From Parvibaculum sp039973015 (lineage in GTDB: Bacteria > Pseudomonadota > Alphaproteobacteria > Parvibaculales > Parvibaculaceae), in assembly GCF_039973015.1 (NCBI RefSeq), contig NZ_JBDWLT010000008.1, positions 678,418 to 742,417 on the forward strand: a stretch of 64,000 bases of DNA, in the 5' to 3' direction. Below, piece by piece: positions 16,952-25,769 of this stretch. A program made the position numbers and the translations under genes. The notes beneath the pieces are model-generated. The model ran no database searches. It was not told where the DNA came from and saw nothing but the letters and a program-made list of their open reading frames with translations. Each line of letters starts with the position of its first letter. Position 1 is the stretch's first letter.

Positions 16952-17869
16952 ATGCTGGCGCGCGACGGAACGGAGGAGGCAGCAGGAAACGCCGCGAACC
17001 GGATGACCGTGCGGCAGATGGGCTTTGCCTATCCGCAGACAATGAGCGGCCACTGGAACGCGAAGCGGCCCGAATTCTCGCAGATCGTCAACGCGGCCTC
17101 GCTGGCCATGCCCTATCTCGAACCCTACCTCATCCGCACCATGCGCCTGGCGCGAGCGCAGATCCGCGACGAGGCCTTGCGGCGCGAGCTCGACTCCTAT
17201 GTGAGCCAGGAGGCATCGCATTACCGCCAGCACCGCAAGTTCAACGAGGAGCTGAAGGCGCGCGGCTACCGGTCCATCGAGAAGCTGGAAGCGAAGATCG
17301 ACGCGTCCTACAAGCGGATCGAAGCAAGCGGCAGCCTCGCCTCGAATCTCGCCTATGCGGAGGGATTCGAATCCATGGCACTCGCCATCGGCGAAATGCT
17401 GATCGAGGACCGCGACTTCCTGTTCGGCGAGAGCGAGAGCGGCGTTGCCTCGCTGGTGCTGTGGCATTTCGTGGAAGAGATCGAACACAAGAATGTCGCC
17501 TATGACGTGTTCGAACATGTGGCAGGCAACTACTTCCGGCGCGTGGGCGGCTTCCTTCATGCGGCAACACATATTTTTCTGCTGACGCGCGCGGGCTACC
17601 GCGAACTGCTGAAGGAAGACGGGCTGTGGCGGAACCTGCGCTCGCGGCTCGCGCTGGCGCGGCTGCTCATTCGCATCTTCTGGAAACTCACACCGAAGCT
17701 CGTGCGCATTCTGGTGCCCGGCTACAGCCCGAGGCAAGTGGCCGACCCTGCATGGGCGCTCGCCTGGGCGCGGCTTTTCACGAAAGACGGCGAGGCCGCG
17801 GGGCGGCTCGACACGACGCGCCTCGACCAGCGCGAGCCTGTGCCGCATGCCGCGAGAACAACAGCCTGA
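16952..17869 (+). CDS. Putative metal-dependent hydrolase (PF10118/COG3687)
   Basis: This 305-residue helical protein belongs by its motifs to the COG3687 'predicted metal-dependent hydrolase' family. It has SQEASHYRQHRKFNEE near residue 85 and WHFVEEIEHKNVAYDVFEH near 170, Glu/His clusters like those of ferritin-type di-iron proteins. The reaction is unknown. It starts 12 bases after a palindromic TetR-type operator and runs into the small membrane-protein gene 10 bases downstream, suggesting a TetR-controlled two-gene operon. Confidence 0.8.
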   Translation: MLARDGTEEAAGNAANRMTVRQMGFAYPQTMSGHWNAKRPEFSQIVNAASLAMPYLEPYLIRTMRLARAQIRDEALRRELDSYVSQEASHYRQHRKFNEELKARGYRSIEKLEAKIDASYKRIEASGSLASNLAYAEGFESMALAIGEMLIEDRDFLFGESESGVASLVLWHFVEEIEHKNVAYDVFEHVAGNYFRRVGGFLHAATHIFLLTRAGYRELLKEDGLWRNLRSRLALARLLIRIFWKLTPKLVRILVPGYSPRQVADPAWALAWARLFTKDGEAAGRLDTTRLDQREPVPHAARTTA

Positions 17870-17879
17870 CGGGAGGGGG

Positions 17880-18434
17880 ATGGCGATGAGTGCTGAAAAT
17901 TCCGGGAATGTTTCCAAAAATATTCCGGGGAGCGGAACGATGAGCGAGCGCATGCGCGCGCTGCTTCTGCTCAACGGAGTGGCGCTGATCGCGCTCGCCG
18001 TTCTGATCGGCTGGGTCTGGTTCTTTGCGCTGCTCGGGCGGATCGTGCTGTGGCCTCTGCCCATCGATATCGAGGTGTCGATCCCCAACGACGCGCGCGG
18101 CTGGCGCATGGCGCATATGGAAGGGATCACGCAAGGGCTGATGCTGATGGCGCTCGGGCTCGGCGGGCGCTTCATGGCGCTCAGCAAAAAGCAATTCACC
18201 TGGTTCTTCTGGTCGGCGCTGGTGACGGCGTGGCTTTTCACCGTGCCTGCCGCCTTCAACGCGGTCTTCGGCACACGCGGCCTTGCCTTTGGCGGCGGGC
18301 CCTTCAAGCCGGGGCTCGCGAACGACATCATTTATCTGTTCGGCTGGCCGCCCGTTCTCGCCGTGCACATCATGCTGGCGCTCGCACTGCTGGGGCTGTG
18401 GCGGCACATGAAGATTTCGCGACACCAGGCCTAG
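17880..18434 (+). CDS. Small inner-membrane protein
   Basis: This protein of about 184 residues has four hydrophobic segments (roughly residues 25-50, 80-100, 110-135 and 150-175) after a polar N-terminus; no known family is recognised. GGGAGGGGG precedes ATG at 17880 and 17886, and another ATG at 17940 has its own GGAG, so the first 2 or 20 residues are uncertain. It is probably co-transcribed with the preceding hydrolase and may act with it in the membrane. Confidence 0.7.
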   Translation: MAMSAENSGNVSKNIPGSGTMSERMRALLLLNGVALIALAVLIGWVWFFALLGRIVLWPLPIDIEVSIPNDARGWRMAHMEGITQGLMLMALGLGGRFMALSKKQFTWFFWSALVTAWLFTVPAAFNAVFGTRGLAFGGGPFKPGLANDIIYLFGWPPVLAVHIMLALALLGLWRHMKISRHQA

Positions 18435-18593
18435 CGGCTTGCAATCAACGGCGCACTCCTCCATATCGTTTCGAGACGCGGAGGTTCGCAATTCGCAAGC
18501 CTCAAGGGCACGGGAGCCGGATGTACGTTCCCGCCGCCCGATCCGCGTCGCCCTCTTCGCTTTTTATACCCGCTCCTTCCCCAAGAGCGCGTG

Positions 18594-18618
18594 ACGCCCT
18601 CCCGCCAGCGGAGGGCGT
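18594..18618 (+). terminator. Intrinsic terminator
   Basis: ACGCCCTCC (18594-18602) pairs perfectly with GGAGGGCGT (18610-18618), followed by TTTCGTTTG. It lies 160 bases after the membrane-protein gene, within the 412-base gap 18435-18846. Confidence 0.65.
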
Positions 18619-18720
18619 TTTCGTTTGTGTACGGATCAATATCCGCAGAATCTGCGGAGCGAAACCCGCCCTGCCCTTCGCATGGCTCAGGGCCTTCGCC
18701 GCCCCCGCCCCAAACGGCCT

Positions 18721-18791
18721 TCAGCCGTTCGACCCTCCCCGAGGGGAGGGTGGGCTGAGAGGCTGAACTGCCCGCCGTTTGGCGGGCGGGG
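18721..18791. repeat. Two GC-rich hairpins before the alpha/beta hydrolase
   Basis: The first hairpin has arms ACCCTCCCC/GGGGAGGGT (18732-18751), extended by TCAGCC (18721-18726) and GGCTGA (18753-18758). The second is CCCGCC-GTTT-GGCGGG (18771-18786). They look like a dispersed intergenic element rather than a gene-specific signal. Confidence 0.5.
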
Positions 18792-18846
18792 CGGTTCACG
18801 GTAATCTGGGCCCCAAGCGACGGAATGAAGAAGGACAAGCCCCATA

Positions 18847-19737
18847 ATGACTGACAGCGCCAGCTCGCAGATCGGCCCGGCCTCGCATAATTATTTTTCG
18901 CAGCGGCTGCGGCTTCACTATGTGGATTGGGGCAATGAGGGCAAACCGCCCATGCTGATGATCCATGGCGGGCGCGACCATTGCCGGAACTGGGACTGGA
19001 CGGCAGAGGCGCTTCGCGACCGCTACCACATCATCGCGCCGGACCTGCGCGGGCATGGCGACAGCCAATGGATGGTCGGCAGCTCCTATGAGATCAACGA
19101 CTATGTCTATGACATTGCGCAGCTCATTCACCAGAAGGGGCTGGCGCCGCTGACCATCGTGGCGCACTCGATGGGAGGCGCCATCGCGCTTCGCTATACG
19201 GGGCTTTACCCGGAGAATGTGAAAAAGCTCGTCGTGATCGAGGGGCTGGGGCCCTCACCCAAGATGCTCGCCGACCGCAAAAAGGTGAGCGACGAACAGC
19301 GCATCCGCAACTGGATCGACGAGGTCCGCCGCCTCTCCTCGCGCCAGCCGCGCCGCTATGACAGTATCGAGGAAGCCTACAAGCGCATGCAGGGCGAGAA
19401 CCCGCATCTCTCGCCGGAACGCGCGCGGCACCTCACCGTGCATGGCGTGAACCAGAACGAGGACGGCACCTATAGCTGGAAGTTCGACAATTATGTGCGC
19501 GCCTTTCCGCCGGGCGGCTTCGACCAGGAGCTGACGACAGAACTGTGGAGCCGCATCACCTGCCCGACGCTGCTCATTCGCGGCACGGAAAGCTGGGCGA
19601 GCGACCCTGTGGAAGACGGGCGGGCCAGGCATTTCAAGAATGCGAAGGTCGTGAATGTCGAAGGCGCGGGGCATTGGGTGCAGCATGACAAGCTGGACGA
19701 GTTCCTTGGCCTGCTGGACGGATTTCTGGGGGAGTGA
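18847..19737 (+). CDS. Alpha/beta hydrolase
   Basis: This 296-residue alpha/beta-hydrolase has oxyanion motif HGGRD (near residue 39), nucleophile elbow AHSMGG (Ser near 108), an acid after LLIRGTESW, and the catalytic His in GAGHWVQHDK near 282. It resembles epoxide/haloalkane-hydrolase or lactonase-like family members, but the substrate cannot be assigned. It is a single gene flanked by intergenic repeat elements on both sides. Confidence 0.88.
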   Translation: MTDSASSQIGPASHNYFSQRLRLHYVDWGNEGKPPMLMIHGGRDHCRNWDWTAEALRDRYHIIAPDLRGHGDSQWMVGSSYEINDYVYDIAQLIHQKGLAPLTIVAHSMGGAIALRYTGLYPENVKKLVVIEGLGPSPKMLADRKKVSDEQRIRNWIDEVRRLSSRQPRRYDSIEEAYKRMQGENPHLSPERARHLTVHGVNQNEDGTYSWKFDNYVRAFPPGGFDQELTTELWSRITCPTLLIRGTESWASDPVEDGRARHFKNAKVVNVEGAGHWVQHDKLDEFLGLLDGFLGE

Positions 19738-19788
19738 GCGAAGCGATGCATCGCGGCTTTGTCGCGTTACGCTCGATCAACCCAATGA

Positions 19789-19929
19789 TGTCACCCCGGC
19801 GAAAGCCGGGGCCCATTGGTTCTCTCAGCAAGAGCGGTTTGCCCTTCGGTTGTCGATACGCGCGCAATACTTCTCGCGCGCTGCGGCAAGAGGCTCTGCG
19901 AGTGGGTCCCGGCTTTCGCCGGGATGACA
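19789..19929. repeat. REP-like inverted pair (REPIN)
   Basis: Two 27-bp copies (19789-19815 and 19903-19929) lie in inverted orientation and match at 25 of 27 positions. Each contains the CCGGCGAAAGCCGGG palindrome common in alphaproteobacterial extragenic repeats. They lie between the hydrolase and GFA genes. Confidence 0.8.
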
Positions 19930-19972
19930 CTTTTACTTTTGGCAGGGACCGGATTTTCGGAGCGAGGTTGAA

Positions 19973-20407
19973 ATGAGTGAAACGGTCCATCGCGGCTCGT
20001 GCAATTGCGGCGCGGTCCGCATCGAGATCGAGGGGCCGCTCAGGGTCTTCGGCTTTTGCCACTGCACGACCTGCCGCAAGGCGAGCGGCACGGCCTTCAC
20101 GGCAAATTCATCCGTGCGCAGAGAACGGGTGCGCTTCCTCGACGGCGAGGCGGCGATTGCGCGCTACGAGTCGAGCCCCGGCACGTTTCGCTGCTTCTGC
20201 TCGAAATGCGGCTCGCCCGTCTACAAGGAATCGGCGGCGAAGCCCGGCGTCATCCGCATCCGGCTCGGCATTCTCGATACGCCGGTGGGCGCGAAGCCCA
20301 AAGCCCATGCCTTCTGGGGCGAGCGGGCCGACTGGTACGACGATCCAGGCAGCATGCCCGTTTACGAGACATGGGCGCCGGTGCTGAAGGACGAGGTGGA
20401 GGAATAG
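19973..20407 (+). CDS. GFA/CENP-V family zinc protein
   Basis: This 144-residue protein has the GFA (glutathione-dependent formaldehyde-activating enzyme-like, PF04828) fold. The zinc-site cysteines are CNCGAVR near residue 10, CHCTTCRKASG near 30 and FCSKCGSPVY near 75. Members bind two zincs; true formaldehyde-glutathione activity is proven for few, so the function stays open. It lies between REP elements and a convergent TetR gene, with no operon partner. Confidence 0.87.
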   Translation: MSETVHRGSCNCGAVRIEIEGPLRVFGFCHCTTCRKASGTAFTANSSVRRERVRFLDGEAAIARYESSPGTFRCFCSKCGSPVYKESAAKPGVIRIRLGILDTPVGAKPKAHAFWGERADWYDDPGSMPVYETWAPVLKDEVEE

Positions 20408-20414
20408 GGCGGCG

Positions 20415-21104
20415 TCAGTTCCGCGAGGCGGCCCGCAGCGCGGCGAGGGTTTCTTCCGAGACCGGGGCCTGGAGCGCACCCGCGACGCCATCAAACAGGC
20501 TTTCGACGAAGAAGCGCCGCGCGGGCTCGTTCGTCATCGCGTCGGCGCGGCGCGTCCAGAGCGCGAGCGAGGTCAGCACCATCTCGATCATGAGGCGCTG
20601 GCGCTGGACCGCGACCTCGGGCACGAGATCGCCAAGGGCGGCGACGATGAGCGCATTGGCGCGGGAGATGCCCTGAAAGCCGCTTTTGAGGGCGACGGTC
20701 GGCAGGTCGAAATCGGGATCGTTCAGCACCTGGGCGGCGAAGCGGACGAAGCGGATGCCCTCCTCCGTGTCGAGAAGTTCGGTCAGGGGCTCGAAGGTCA
20801 CGCGGATGACGGCCTTGAGGTCTTGCGTGCCGCGCGCCGCGACCAGCGCCTCGACGCGGGCCGCGCGCACGGCGTCGATGGCGGCGACACGATGGTCGAG
20901 GATCGCCTGCACGAGGCGCTGCTTGGAGCCGAAATGATAATGGAGCGCGGATTCGTTGCGCTGGCCGGCGGCGGCGTTGATTTCCTTCAGGGTCACGGCA
21001 TGAAGGCCGCGCTCGCCGAAGAGACGCTCGGCCGCCTGCATCAGGCGGAGGCGCGTGTCGCCGCGCTTGCCGGCCGGGGCCGGGGGAGATTCAAGGTCAC
21101 TCAT
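20415..21104 (-). CDS. TetR/AcrR family regulator
   Basis: This 229-residue regulator has a TetR helix-turn-helix (LKEINAAAGQRNESALHYHFG, residues about 39-59) and a long ligand-binding C-terminal domain. The variant recognition helix NESALHYHFGSK is typical of a subgroup often linked to lipid or aromatic metabolism. No divergent partner shares its promoter except the small gene at 21272, so the target is unknown. Confidence 0.87.
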   Translation of the reverse strand: MSDLESPPAPAGKRGDTRLRLMQAAERLFGERGLHAVTLKEINAAAGQRNESALHYHFGSKQRLVQAILDHRVAAIDAVRAARVEALVAARGTQDLKAVIRVTFEPLTELLDTEEGIRFVRFAAQVLNDPDFDLPTVALKSGFQGISRANALIVAALGDLVPEVAVQRQRLMIEMVLTSLALWTRRADAMTNEPARRFFVESLFDGVAGALQAPVSEETLAALRAASRN

Positions 21105-21271
21105 ACCGCCAGCGTAATGAACTGCATTATGGGTGGCAAGGGGGGAAGGTTTTCTGCCTATACGCCGGAAATGGCAACACGAGGATTGTCGACCTGAAGC
21201 GGAAATCGCTTTCCGTCTGAAATAGACCGCCGATCATCTGATCGACACTCACGAAGCACAGGAAGAATCCC

Positions 21272-21526
21272 ATGCCATTTTACAATCTTCGTATCGTTCC
21301 GACGCATGAAACACTAAGCGAGATATGTGCAGACGATACCGAGGCACTTATCTGCTTCGAAAAATCTCTGGGTATCGAACTCACATTCGACGGAGATGGT
21401 CCAACAGACTTTCTAATGGCAGTGAGGCAGAAGTCTCTCGGCTGGGTCGTTCCACGGATTCCGGTTTGGCGTAGAGGGCCACGATGCTCTGCATCAGACG
21501 ACAAACAACTGGCCTTTCCTTTCTAG
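21272..21526 (+). CDS. Small hypothetical protein
   Basis: This possible 84-residue protein starts at an ATG with AGGAAG nine bases upstream. Its base composition is more AT-rich than its neighbours, and the last third (Arg/Pro-rich, after residue 58) looks unlike the ordered first part, so it may be the remnant of a longer or frame-shifted gene. No family is recognised. It ends three bases before the convergent copper ATPase gene. Confidence 0.4.
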   Translation: MPFYNLRIVPTHETLSEICADDTEALICFEKSLGIELTFDGDGPTDFLMAVRQKSLGWVVPRIPVWRRGPRCSASDDKQLAFPF

Positions 21527-21529
21527 CCC

Positions 21530-23734
21530 TCACCCCAACCGCACCCTCCGCAGCCGCAGCGCATTTGCGATGACGGAGACGGAGGAGAGCGACATGGCCG
21601 CCGCCGCGAAGACGGGGCTCAAGAGCAGGCCGAAGACGGGATAGAGGATGCCCGCCGCGATGGGGACGCCCGCCGCATTGTAGACGAAGGCGAAGAAAAG
21701 GTTCTGCCGGATATTGCGCATGGTGGCGCGGGAGAGCTCGCGGGCGCGCAGTATCCCTAAGAGGTCGCCCTTTACCAGCGTGACGCCCGCGGATTCCATC
21801 GCGACATCGGTGCCCGAGCCCATGGCGATGCCGACATCGGCGCTCGCGAGCGCCGGGGCATCGTTCACGCCATCGCCCGCCATCGCGACGATGCGGCCTT
21901 CGCGTTGCAGGCGCTTCACGACTTCGGACTTCTGCTCCGGCAGGACTTCGGCCTCGACTTCATCCAGCCCCAACTCCCTTGCGACGGCTTCAGCCGTGGC
22001 GCGGCCATCGCCCGTGAGCATGACGATGCGAAGCCCTTCGGCGCGGAGGCGGGAGAGGGCTTCCGCACTCGTCTTCTTCACCGGGTCGGCGACGGCGATG
22101 AGGCCCGCCAGCTTGCCGCCGATGCCGACAAAGACGGTGGTGGCGCCCTCACCCCGCAGCTCGTTTGAGCGCGCTTCGAGGGGCGCAACATCGATGCCGA
22201 GCCCGTCGAACAGGTTGCGGTTGCCGAGCGCGACATTTTTGTCCCCGACGCGGCCCGTGACGCCCTTGCCGGAGGGGGCGTCGAAATCCTCCGCCTGCTG
22301 AAGGCTCAGGCCCTCCGCCTTTGCGCCCGCGACGATGGCGGAAGCCAGCGGATGCTCGCTGCCATTTTCGAGGCTTGCGGCGAGGGAGAGCAGCTCTTCA
22401 CGCGAGATGCCTTCAACGGGCACGACCTCGCGGAGCTTCGGCTTTCCTTCCGTGATGGTGCCGGTCTTGTCGATGACCAGCGTGTCGACCTTCTCGAAAC
22501 GCTCCAGCGCCTCCGCATTGCGGATGAGGACGCCGAGGCCCGCGCCGCGCCCCGTCGCCACCATGATGGAGACGGGCGTTGCGAGGCCGAGCGCACAGGG
22601 ACAGGCGATGATGAGAACGGAAACGGCGGCGACGAGCGCATGGGCGAAGGCGGGCTCCGGCCCCCAGAGGCTCCAGGCCGCGAAGGCGAGCACGGCGACG
22701 GCGATGACGGCGGGGACGAAATATCCGGCGACCTTGTCGGCCAGGCCCTGAATGGGCGCGCGGGAGCGACCGGCCTCGGCCACCAGTGCGACGATGCGGG
22801 CAAGGACCGTATCCTCGCCGATGCCCTCGGCGCGCATGACGAAGGAGCCCTGCCCGTTCAACGTGCCGCCGATGGCGCGGGCGCCGGGCTCTTTCTCGAC
22901 GGGTACGCTTTCGCCGGTGACCATGGATTCGTCGACCGCGCTGCGGCCTTCCACGATCTCGCCATCGACGGGGACGCGCTCGCCGGGGCGGACGCGGAGA
23001 CGGTCGCCCTTCTCGACTTCCTCCAGCGGCACTTCCTCGTCGCCCGCATCGGTAACGCGGCGGGCTGTGCGCGGCGCCAGATCGAGCAGCGCGCGCAGCG
23101 CATCGCCCGTGCGCTCGCGGGCGCGCAGCTCCAGCACCTGACCGAGCAGCACGAGGACGATGATGACGGCGGCGGCCTCGAAATAGAGCGGCACGGAGCC
23201 GTCATGCATACGGAAGGCGGCGGGGAAGAGGCCGGGCGCGAGAGCGGCGACCAGCGAATAGGCGTAGGCCGCGCCGGTGCCTATGGCGATGAGGGTGAAC
23301 ATGTTGAGGTTCATGGAGCGGAGGGAAGCGAGCCCACGCGCGAAGAAGGGCGCGCCCGCCCAGAGGACGACGGGGGTGGCGAGCGCCAGTTGCAGGAAGG
23401 CGGCGGCGCGGGGCCCGAGCGGCAGGTCGAGGCCGAAAAGATGGCCGCCCATTTCCATGAGGAAAAGGGGAAGCGCGAAGACGAGCCCCACGAGGAAGCG
23501 GCGCGTCATATCCTTCAGTTCCTCGTTTTCCGGCTTTTCGCGCGAAACGGTCACCGGCTCCAGCGCCATGCCGCAAATCGGGCAGGAGCCGGGGCCGTCC
23601 TGCACCACTTCCGGGTGCATGGGGCAGGTATATTTGCTGCCGGGCGCGGCGGGGGCGGCAGGCGTGGAGGGTGCGGCGTGGCCGGAACAGCAGCTTGCCG
23701 GCTCATTTTCGTGTTCATTTCGGGGGCCGTGCAT
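21530..23734 (-). CDS. copA: Copper-translocating P-type ATPase
   Basis: This 734-residue P1B-1 ATPase exports Cu(I) across the inner membrane. Residues 35-60 form a heavy-metal-binding domain with CPMHP and CPICGM, preceded by CC and His residues; no classical GMxCxxC domain is present. TGES, CPC (IIACPCALGLATP), DKTGTITEGK, SEHPLA and GDGVNDAP are intact, and the Cu-specific YN and MSLSS residues occur in the last helices. The start MHGPRNEHEN has AAAGAGG upstream and follows a CueR-type promoter. Export rather than loading a cuproenzyme is inferred from that promoter. Confidence 0.93.
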   Translation of the reverse strand: MHGPRNEHENEPASCCSGHAAPSTPAAPAAPGSKYTCPMHPEVVQDGPGSCPICGMALEPVTVSREKPENEELKDMTRRFLVGLVFALPLFLMEMGGHLFGLDLPLGPRAAAFLQLALATPVVLWAGAPFFARGLASLRSMNLNMFTLIAIGTGAAYAYSLVAALAPGLFPAAFRMHDGSVPLYFEAAAVIIVLVLLGQVLELRARERTGDALRALLDLAPRTARRVTDAGDEEVPLEEVEKGDRLRVRPGERVPVDGEIVEGRSAVDESMVTGESVPVEKEPGARAIGGTLNGQGSFVMRAEGIGEDTVLARIVALVAEAGRSRAPIQGLADKVAGYFVPAVIAVAVLAFAAWSLWGPEPAFAHALVAAVSVLIIACPCALGLATPVSIMVATGRGAGLGVLIRNAEALERFEKVDTLVIDKTGTITEGKPKLREVVPVEGISREELLSLAASLENGSEHPLASAIVAGAKAEGLSLQQAEDFDAPSGKGVTGRVGDKNVALGNRNLFDGLGIDVAPLEARSNELRGEGATTVFVGIGGKLAGLIAVADPVKKTSAEALSRLRAEGLRIVMLTGDGRATAEAVARELGLDEVEAEVLPEQKSEVVKRLQREGRIVAMAGDGVNDAPALASADVGIAMGSGTDVAMESAGVTLVKGDLLGILRARELSRATMRNIRQNLFFAFVYNAAGVPIAAGILYPVFGLLLSPVFAAAAMSLSSVSVIANALRLRRVRLG

Positions 23735-23775
23735 GACTTCGCCTCTTTCCGCTCTAGATCGCTGGACTGGAGGTG

Positions 23776-23806
23776 AATATGGGGCTTCCATCAACTGGAA
23801 GGTCAA
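23776..23806 (-). promoter_or_regulatory. CueR (MerR-type) copper promoter of copA
   Basis: On the minus strand TTGACC (-35, 23806-23801) and CATATT (-10, 23781-23776) are 19 bases apart, the stretched spacing typical of MerR-family promoters. The dyad CTTCCA-N5-TGGAAG (23785-23801) fills the spacer, very close to known CueR sites. copA starts 41 bases downstream. No cueR gene is in this window. Confidence 0.85.
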
Positions 23807-23921
23807 GACCCGGCAGCATGCTTGACGCTGGGGGACGGGGCTGGCACTTGGAATGGTCCCCGCCTGGAGGCCATCTGCCTCCCTGCTGCGTTTTCGGGGC
23901 TTTTTTTGAGGTTTTGCGTTC

Positions 23922-25769
23922 TTGTCCGCCGCGCTGAAACAACTGGCACTTCTGATTGCGCTCACGCTGGCGGCGGCCGCCGCCGCGCATGCGGAGGAAG
24001 AAACGCAGAAGAGCGAGGCGGAGGACGGCTATTCCTGGGAGCGCCCCGAGGACGGCATCGAGTTCTCGACGCGGATCGCGGGGCGGCGCATTCCCGACTA
24101 TGTGCGCGACCTGATGGAGAACGCGCAGAGCCTCGCCCCGGACGCGGATGATGGCGTGCCGCCGCCCGCGACGCTGGCGCAGCTTCGCCGCCGGGCGGAA
24201 GAAGACGCGGACGAGATGAAAGAGGTGCTGCGCTCCGAGGCCTATTACAATGGCAGCGTGAGTTCCTCCGTGCGGCAGGGCGAAGGCGGCGGCTTCGAGG
24301 TCGTCTATCTCGTGGTGATGGGGCCGCGCACCATGATCCGCAACTTCACCATGCAATATAGCGGGCACCCTGATGGCGGGCCGGGGCTTGTGGAGAGCGC
24401 AAGCGAACTTGGCCTGCAACCGGACCGCGCGGCAACGGCGGGGCGCGTCATCGATTTCACGCAGAAGGCGATCGCGCATCTGCATAATAACGGCTACCCG
24501 GATGCGAAGCTCGACCGGCGGCGCGTGATCGTGGACCTGTCGGCGAGCCTTGCCGACATCACGCTCTACATCACGGCGCGCGAACGCTATGTGTTCGGCC
24601 CTGCGCTTGTGAGCAATGAAGGCGGGCGGACAGACCCGGACTATGTGCGCGGGCTGACGGCGTTCAAGGCGGGCGATGTCTATGACCGCTCGAAGGTGGA
24701 TGCGACGAGCGAGGCGCTGCGCAAGACGAACCTCTTTGCCGGCATCGGCATTTCTTCCGCCGGGCCGGAAGACGGCGCGCTGCCGCAACGGATCGAGCTG
24801 ACCGAGCGCGAGGCGCGGACCGTACGGCTCGGCGTCAAATGGTCGTCGAGCGAGGGCGCGGGCGTGAGCGGAAGCTGGGAGCACCGCAATCTCTTCGGCC
24901 GGGCGGAGACGCTGACGCTGGCGCTGTCGATCGCGCAGATCGAACAATCGGCGACGGCGGATTTTCGCAAGCCGCGTTTTCTGCGCGAAGACCAGAGCCT
25001 GCTCGCGAGCTTCGAGATCGCACATGAGGACAGCGACGCCTACAAGGAAGACCGCATCAAGACGGGCGTGTCGCTCGAACGGGTGCTGACGCCGGAATGG
25101 ACCGGCTCGCTCGGCCTCACCTTCCAGCTTTCCGAAACGGAAGACTCCAACGGGCGCATCAGCTACCAGCTTTTCGGCGTACCCGTGACGCTCAAATACG
25201 ACACGGCGGATGACCTGCTCGATCCGAAGGAAGGCATTCGCGCGACGCTTCAGGGTACGCCCTATTTCGGCGCCAGCGACGAGGAGCCGACCACCTTCAC
25301 CAAGCTCGAAGCGACGGGATCGACCTATTTGACGCCGGTGGAGGAACTGACCTTCGCCTTTCGCGGGCGCTACGGGATGATCGCGGCGGGGGACACGGCG
25401 GATGTGCCGGGCTCGACACGCTTCTATTCGGGCGGCGGCGGCTCCGTGCGCGGCTATGGCTATCAGATGGCGGGGCCGCTCGACGCCAGCAACGACCCCA
25501 CGGGCGGGCGCTCCGTGCTCGAAGCCAATGTGGAAGCGCGCTACCGCGCCTTCGAGGATATCGGCGTCGTCGCCTTCGTGGATGGCGGCCAGGCCTATGA
25601 CAACCTCACGCCTTCCCTCGGCGATCCGCTGCTCTGGGGCGCAGGCCTGGGGCTGCGTTACTACACACCGATCGGCCCTGTCCGTCTCGATGTGGCCGTG
25701 CCGCTGAACCGGCGCGACAATGTGGACGACGCATTCCAGATCTATGTTTCGCTGGGGCAGGCTTTCTGA
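23922..25769 (+). CDS. tamA: Translocation and assembly module subunit TamA
   Basis: This 615-residue outer-membrane Omp85 protein has a signal peptide (cut after AAHA, about residue 25), POTRA-like repeats (about 30-270), and a C-terminal 16-strand barrel. The barrel carries the Omp85 signature GGGGSVRGY near 505 and ends in a terminal Phe (SLGQAF). With TamB it helps insert outer-membrane proteins and transport lipids. The start codon is TTG with GAGG about 10 bases upstream. Its stop overlaps the tamB ATG (TGATG). Confidence 0.92.
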   Translation: MSAALKQLALLIALTLAAAAAAHAEEETQKSEAEDGYSWERPEDGIEFSTRIAGRRIPDYVRDLMENAQSLAPDADDGVPPPATLAQLRRRAEEDADEMKEVLRSEAYYNGSVSSSVRQGEGGGFEVVYLVVMGPRTMIRNFTMQYSGHPDGGPGLVESASELGLQPDRAATAGRVIDFTQKAIAHLHNNGYPDAKLDRRRVIVDLSASLADITLYITARERYVFGPALVSNEGGRTDPDYVRGLTAFKAGDVYDRSKVDATSEALRKTNLFAGIGISSAGPEDGALPQRIELTEREARTVRLGVKWSSSEGAGVSGSWEHRNLFGRAETLTLALSIAQIEQSATADFRKPRFLREDQSLLASFEIAHEDSDAYKEDRIKTGVSLERVLTPEWTGSLGLTFQLSETEDSNGRISYQLFGVPVTLKYDTADDLLDPKEGIRATLQGTPYFGASDEEPTTFTKLEATGSTYLTPVEELTFAFRGRYGMIAAGDTADVPGSTRFYSGGGGSVRGYGYQMAGPLDASNDPTGGRSVLEANVEARYRAFEDIGVVAFVDGGQAYDNLTPSLGDPLLWGAGLGLRYYTPIGPVRLDVAVPLNRRDNVDDAFQIYVSLGQAF

